This document shows, in pieces, positions 58,581 to 64,000 of a stretch of DNA of 64,000 bases. Position 1 is the first letter of the stretch, and each line of letters opens with the position of its first letter. A program made the translations under genes and the position numbers. Origin of the DNA: Allium sativum (taxonomy: Eukaryota; Streptophyta; Magnoliopsida; Asparagales; Amaryllidaceae); assembly GCA_030737875.1 (NCBI GenBank), contig JASFAX010000020.1:31386688-31450687 (forward strand). Direction: 5' to 3'. A model generated the notes under the pieces. That model made no database searches. It saw only the letters and a list, made by a program, of their open reading frames with translations, and was not told where the DNA came from.

Positions 58581-58990
58581 CCGAAAGGGGATTCCTGGTT
58601 TTCAATCCTTAATTGCCTGAACAAAGGTTAGTTCAGGTCTTCTACATCGATACCCGAATCCGGGTTGATTCCATTCTTAACAATTACCGGAAGGGGATCC
58701 CTGGTTTTCAATCTCTAATTGCCAGAACATGGGTTAGTTCAGGTCTTCTACATCAATACTCGAATTTGGGTTTATTCAGTTTCTAGCAAAGACCAAAAGA
58801 GTACTTCCAGCCACTTACCTTAAATAACCCGAATCTGGGTTGGATCAGATACGCACATGTACTGGAAGGGGTCCCGGTCTTACCTCAATGCCCGAATCTA
58901 GATTGATTTGGTTCTCAACGAAGACGAGAAACGGGTTCTCGGTCTCATATCTTAATGCCTAAATCTGAGTTGGTTTCGTGTGAATCACAA
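58581..58990. repeat. 106-bp tandem repeat, then degenerate copies
   Basis: Two clear copies start at 58581 and 58687 (CCGAAAGGGG and CCGGAAGGGG, then CTGGTTTTCAATC, TTAGTTCAGGTCTTCTACAT). Looser copies of CCCGAATCTGGGTTG continue to about 58975. Minisatellites in the 3' untranslated part are known in Tat/Ogre elements. Confidence 0.7.
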
Positions 58991-59640
58991 TCGGAGAATG
59001 AGCGCCGGTCTCATCACAAATATCCAGATTTGGAAATTCAAATACATAAAACTGAACAAAGAAGGAATTGTTCAACCTTCTTACTAACTCATACCTTGTT
59101 TAAAGTCACATTCCTACTGTCACCAAGTGTAGACTAATGGCCTTATCACTTGCTTAGGGAAGCACCTTTTACTAATACATTTGCCAATTTATTACCAAAT
59201 GTTTGCACTAATACACAAAACACGAGTAAGCACCGTAGACATTTCATGTCTGACGCATCTCGGTACTATTAACCCAGCTAAGAGCAAATGACACTCTGTG
59301 AGGGTCTACAAGACATACTTTTAGCAAAGTTTGCCGAAAATGTACGCTATGTCATAACGAGAGAAGAACATTAACGCTAAAATGTGTGATCGAGCGTTAA
59401 AAACACTGTTGCAAGTCCTGCCTCTATTTATAAACACCATTATTATAAGATATTACATGCGATAGGTGATATGCTGAGCACTTCACATCTAAATAATAAA
59501 AAATGTAAGTAAACACCTTTCCAAAGGGGAAAACACCCATGCCCCAATGCTAGGAATGTCATGTTAATAATCTAGCTCTCGAAGACATGCTTCTTATTCA
59601 TTAGACAAAGGGGAAATTACAGAATGATGAATCGCAGTAC
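58991..59640. other. Gene-free stretch of the host element
   Basis: No coding similarity or repeat recognised. The minus strand has TATAAATAG at 59423-59431, noted without a gene to go with it. Confidence 0.4.
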
Positions 59641-59649
59641 TTAAAAATC

Positions 59650-61440
59650 CATCGATCTTTCGCGCCTTCTGTATAGCCACGCATGTATCACCTGAGGGTT
59701 TAGGCTACAGCTTCAAGGCTCGGTGGAAAACTTCACCCATTTCATGAAGAGTTCTGTTTTCCTTTTTCAAATCAAAAGCATATTCACATAAGGCTTATTT
59801 CTCTTTTTGTAGTTGCTTAATTTTGGAAGTATGAAGATCAATATGACGAGAGTTATCCTCAACACTTTTCTTGTTGTAAAAGCCATTCATATTGGCTTTA
59901 ATCCTTCTATGCCACCTAGCAACAAGGGAATGATCCAGCCCTAGGGGAAGACTCCTTATCTCCTAGTTTGAGAACTCGAACTCCATTGAAACTCGCAAGA
60001 GTTCAAGTGTGGGAGCTTCATCAGTATATCCAAAGATAGACTTCCGTTCTTTACATTTAATTAATGCATTGTCACAATCTTCCTATAAGTCAGCAATTTA
60101 GCGATGAAGCTCATCCCTTTCTCCACCAAAATCGATAGAAGGGTTTGTCTTTATAGCCCTCTTCACTTCAAGGATGTCTTTATCCTTTTGCTTTGTTTAA
60201 GCCTCCAATATACCTATTTGCCCTTCCAAGCGCCGCACGATTAGTTCCCCGGACATGACAGAATTGTAATCGGTATCGTTAAGGTAGTTTCGTAGAAAGT
60301 ATCCTGGGCGCGGAGTAAATCAAACGCCCTTATTTACGAAAAAAGGAAATATCTTCAAGTTAATTTTCCTGTTTATGTAAACAAATGAGCTATTGTTTGC
60401 AAAGTCAATTTTCAGAAAATAAACATCAATATTTAAAACCACAGAATTTTTATACCAACAATACAGGGGAAATGAGTAAAAATGTTATTCATGTTCATAC
60501 TGATTAATGACAACTACAAGAGATATAATAAGTTAATTTTTCTCTCTAATATTCCTTTCCTTCATTTACATATTAATTTACCATGATGGGCCGTGAGATT
60601 CTTTAATATCATCTCCCTATCATTCCCCAAGAAATTGAAAGATAACCAAGGGTACTTCATATAAATATGCTTGATCTCTCTGAGAAAGCGTTCTTTGCCA
60701 GATTTATAGGAATGCTTTGTGAGGAATTTCCTCCTCAACCTAGAGAGAGAGTGCAGATCATCCTTGGAAATAGAGTAACTAATGGAAACATAATATTCAT
60801 CACCATAAGAACGGGTCATTAAGGGTCGAGGCGCACAAGTGAAGAAGAAGTTCGAGGATGAAGGTCCATACCTGAGGAATAAGAGAAAACATATGTATTG
60901 TCTGTTCCTTCTCACTAGGTTTTGGGAGATCAACCGCTTCAGTAAACCCACCATCTCCGTGTGAAGTAATACGAGATGAATTAGCACTTATGAGGCCCAC
61001 GAAGTCACCTGCAAACACAGAGAACATACCATCCTTCCTGCTTTCCTTATCATGCCCACATTGGGAGTTAAGTTCATTATTGTGACCACCTATGTCATCA
61101 CTACCAATAAGGGAAGTGGGATTCTCTCCATTTCCAGGCATTGGATAATCAGGTAGCTCTTCAACAAAAAAAGATCCTCAACCCTCTCCTTGTTACCTTT
61201 GGACATTTCAACATCTTGTCTGGCCATCCTGATTCTCCCCAAGATTTTGCTTCGAGGGTATGTGGAAGGGAAGGAAAATCCATATGCGGAAACTTTTCAC
61301 AATTATCACAATAGACCAAAGAGAGGGCCTTGTCATAGTATTCGCCGATATATCTGGAAGATGTACCTTTGATTACAAGGAAATTCTATCCTGGGTTTCA
61401 TAAATTATCCGTTTAGCGTTAGAAAGGGTCACCTCCTTTG
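59650..61440 (-). pseudogene. Minus-strand coding remnant near the 3' end of the host Tat element, product unknown
   Basis: The longest pieces are 61141-60800 (MPGNGENPTSLIGSDDIGG) and 60987-60562 (with SISKDDLHSLSRLRRKFLTK and KERFLREIKHIYMKYPWLSF). Upstream, about 61350-61190, the minus strand reads YIGEYYDKALSLVYCDNCEK. Downstream, about 60270-59650, it gives a charged, heptad-like stretch (ELIVRRLEGQIGILEA, KDKDILEVKRAIK, SKIKQLQKEK) broken by stops, perhaps a coiled coil. I recognise no family. Some Tat elements carry an extra antisense frame between pol and the 3' LTR, and position and strand fit that. The order of pieces suggests one decayed gene of at least 500 codons. Confidence 0.45.
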
Positions 61441-61479
61441 CTTTTAGCTCCCTTGCGTGCCCCTCCAATGTACTCGACC

Positions 61480-64000
61480 TGTGACGGCCCGCCTCGCACC
61501 AGCCTGCATTTCCTCCAAGAGTGCGCTGTACACATGCCCGACTAGCACAAGACGGTCGTCAGAAGAAAGGAAAGAAAAGAATGAACTAATCAAAGAACCT
61601 GTAGAATGTCTCACAGCGCATGGGATAAAATATAATAATAACATACTTGACATAAAACAGGCGAGACAGTGCATAAGCTGATAAGTAATAATCAATGTCA
61701 ACATCAAAGCAGCGGAAATCCATATACAGCTTATTACAACTTTCCAAATTTACTGTCTCTAATCAAAAGAAAGCTAAAATGGAAGATACACCGACAATGC
61801 CCAAGCAGTGATCTTCAACAACATAGGGAGAATATTATGTATATAGTACGTGGAAGCCTCCTGCTCGTCTCCGGACCATCTACCCGTGCATCACCAGCTA
61901 ACCTGTCTCTAGTCTGCTCGTGTGAGCACCCAGAGTAATAAGAAGAGACATAAAACTCTGGGTCAGACATAAAGCCTGGTATGAGCGATAAGCATCTAAA
62001 CAGGGAAATAACGGGTATACTAAACCATACCTGAACCTGGACCTGCAACCAAAGAGTTAGTACCACATACCGTACAATACTCCAAGGTGCCATAATAAAT
62101 AGTGTAAGAATACGGGGGTGGGGTGTGCATGTCACAATGATAGCAAACAAATCATCCATAGCAACCATTCTCGCATCTCTCACTCAGTGCGTAAAGCGTA
62201 CGGCATCTACCACTTTGAAACACTAGACAAACTGAGGCAACGACGAATCCCGACTTGTAGAAACCCTGCTATGACCAAGCCAAACACTTGGAGTCATGAC
62301 CAAACATTTCAATGACCCACTTCATTGGTCATAGCCCTTGGTTCTACCAATGCCATAATGGCCCTGAATCCGCCTTCGTACCTCCTACCATAGTGGTCCA
62401 AAGCTATAGGTGTCGACAACTCCTTAGCACGCGTCCCGCAGCAAAGCCCAACCATGAAGTGAACTCGTTGATTCCCATCTGAATCTTAAGCTCGAACTTC
62501 TCATTTGGACTTCCTTTGCATCTCGGGTTTGGTTGAATTGGAGTGGGTCTTCAGAAGAGTTGTCGTACATTAACAGTCCTAGAATTCTGTTCGGTTCGGT
62601 AGTCATCACCATCATCGGTTCGGGTCGGTAGTCATCTTCTTCATCGGTTCGGGTCGGTAGTCATCTTCTTCATCGGTTCAGGTCGGTAGTCCACTTCGGG
62701 TCGGTTGTCTCTGTTTGAGTTCGGTGGTTGCTTCCTTCTGAGTTCTCATGCCCGATCCTGTCCTTCTCCAATCCGATCCACTCTCTAGTTTCGATCCGAT
62801 CCGCTCCCTAGTTCCGATCCGCTCCCTAGTTCCGATCCGATCCCCCTTGTCCACTCCAACTCTAAGCAATGGCCTTCCTTCCTGCCAAACTCCTTCCAGT
62901 GGCAAGTCCTCATCTAGTTCGGATTCTCTTGGTCAGTTCCCTAGTCCGATCCGACCCCTTTTCTCCGATCCGAACCGGTTCGGAACCTGCACACTTCTGC
63001 AACTTTCCAGCGAGCTTTCTACGCCATTCGACGACGTTTTCGAGCAATTTAACTATTCTAATTAATCATGAATCATACCATAGAGTCATAGCAACATGTA
63101 ATAGCAACCACAAACAGCAAACAACAATTTAAATGAATCAAAATGAATCAAAAGTGGCTAAAACCTCACATTTGCCTATAACCCCTCTTAATCATGTTTA
63201 AGCATACGATTAGCAAAACACATCGAAATTAACCCAAATTTCTAACAGAGCCTTAAAACATTATTTTAGAATTTTAAGAATTTTTCCAGAATTTATTTAC
63301 GTATAAATTCGCTAATCTTCACTAATTACCCTTAATCACCGTAATTAGTGCAAAAACTATGCAAATCACTCACCTTGGCCACAAATGAAATTCTCAGAAC
63401 TGAAACTCCTCTGATTTGGGGCGAATACTGATGTCTAACAGCGGCTCCAACCTTGCTTTGGTGCTTTTTCTCCTTAATTTGGTGTTGCTAAGCCTAATCT
63501 TCAATTAGAGAGTGATTTGGGGTGTTTTAGATGTAGGAAGCCATTACTAAGGTCTTCAAGGAGGTTTGTGGCGGCTCAAGACTGAAATGAAAGTGATAAC
63601 CTAACCCTAATCAGACCTCCTAACCCTCTAAACCCGAAATTCCCCTTGGGCCTCGCTGCTAATCACCCGTTTAAGCCCAATTAAGCTGTTTTTCACCATC
63701 TGAAACTTGTTTCAGCCATATCTCCCAAACGGTGAGTCCGTTTGGCTAATGTGACCACTCTACGGAAAGAGAAACCATCATTCAAAGCCAATGGAAGTGG
63801 TTTCAGGTCAAAATTCATTCCCAGTCAAAAGTTATGGCCAAAACAGTGCCAACTATGGGTAAAATGGTCATTTAAAAATCGGGAAAAATCATGAACATGG
63901 GAAATGACCCCAATAGTCGTCTCCCAAAGTTACACGACCATACGACTTCGTATGTGAAAGAAATAAATATTCTACGATCCTATGATGCGTAGAATGCGGG
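61480..64000 (-). repeat. LTR related to that of element A, right end cut by the window
   Basis: Starts TGTGACGGCCCGCC at 61480 and follows the A LTR to TAGAATGCGGG at 64000, about 15 bp short of the expected TTACA. The flanking five bases on the left are cgacc (61475-61479). It differs from A by many substitutions and by its own tandem repeats (62590-62700, ~29-bp units with GGTTCGGGTCGGTAGTCATC; 62780-62850, ~22-bp units with TCCGATCCGCTCCCTAGT). The orientation is assigned from element A. Whether it is a solo LTR or one end of an element cannot be seen. Confidence 0.85.

Larger units (their letters stand above)
6483..61479 (+). mobile_element. Old plus-strand Tat-lineage element, host of all nested insertions
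   Basis: Fragments that join once the younger insertions are removed: LTR (6483-7658 plus 23706-24045), primer site (24049 on), gag N-terminal part (24194-24464), gag C-terminal part (57411-57859), minisatellite and unknown sequence (57860-59640), and minus-strand coding remnants (59650-61440). Perfect 5-bp duplications flank the two insertions (AAACA for A, ACTTC for B), so the joins are exact. No protease, RT, RNase H or integrase similarity is seen between gag and the right end, so the copy is non-autonomous or pol-deleted. Its 3' LTR is not in the window. The left boundary is uncertain: TGTTA at 6483 and TGTTAA at 6284 both mirror the TTAACA end at 24045. Confidence 0.7.

Noticed and set aside
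59423..59431. TATAAATAG on the minus strand as a gene promoter
   Set aside because: No coding sequence follows it leftwards, and no LTR termini could be placed around it.
62678..63132. Arg/Gly- and Ser/Pro-rich frames in the right-hand LTR
   Set aside because: They follow 22-bp and 29-bp tandem repeats; no conserved product.

Overview
The window is heterochromatic flowering-plant nuclear DNA made almost entirely of Ty3/gypsy LTR retrotransposons inserted into one another. A plant is indicated by chromodomain (Tekay/Del-like) gag-pol proteins, Tat-lineage proteins with a second archaeal-type RNase H, iMet-tRNA primer sites and 1.1-6.2 kb LTRs with CTATAAATA promoters. I see no host protein gene, rRNA, CRISPR array or bacterial feature. 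The species cannot be named from this sequence.

Layout. (1) 1-5862: a decayed Tat-lineage element on the minus strand; its integrase runs off the left edge and its 5' LTR is 4729-5862. (2) 6483 (or 6284) to 61479: an old plus-strand Tat-lineage element ('host') with an LTR, a PBS carrying a long antisense copy of tRNA-Asn, a broken gag, no visible pol, and minus-strand coding remnants near its right end. It is split by three insertions. (3) Element A (minus, 7659-23700, TSD AAACA) sits in the host LTR; A's own 5' LTR is split by a 6.2 kb solo-LTR-like insertion (17205-23438). (4) Element B (plus, 24470-57405, TSD ACTTC) sits in the host gag. B's 5' LTR holds element C (25955-48215, TSD CTTCC), and C's 5' LTR holds element D (26307-37899, TSD ACCTC). 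(5) 61480-64000: an LTR related to A's, cut by the window edge.

The insertion order is read from the nesting: host, then A and B, then the solo LTR and C, then D. D is very young: its two 3.2 kb LTRs differ by one substitution and a TA-repeat length change as far as I could compare by eye, and its 1503-codon gag-pol frame is open. C has one continuous frame with three nonsense codons, all explained by C-to-T transitions. B and A carry stops, frameshifts, deletions and rearrangements.

Most notable: (a) LTR families B, C and D each carry two tandem copies of a ~95-100 nt module with nested stems that change sequence by compensatory substitutions around an invariant loop, which suggests a structured RNA in the leader; (b) the host PBS is complementary to at least 50 nt of tRNA-Asn including the untemplated CCA; (c) a six-nucleotide-loop hairpin just before the polypurine tract is kept in all four chromodomain families; (d) several repair scars, including an in-frame duplication of the RT active site in A and a templated insertion in B.
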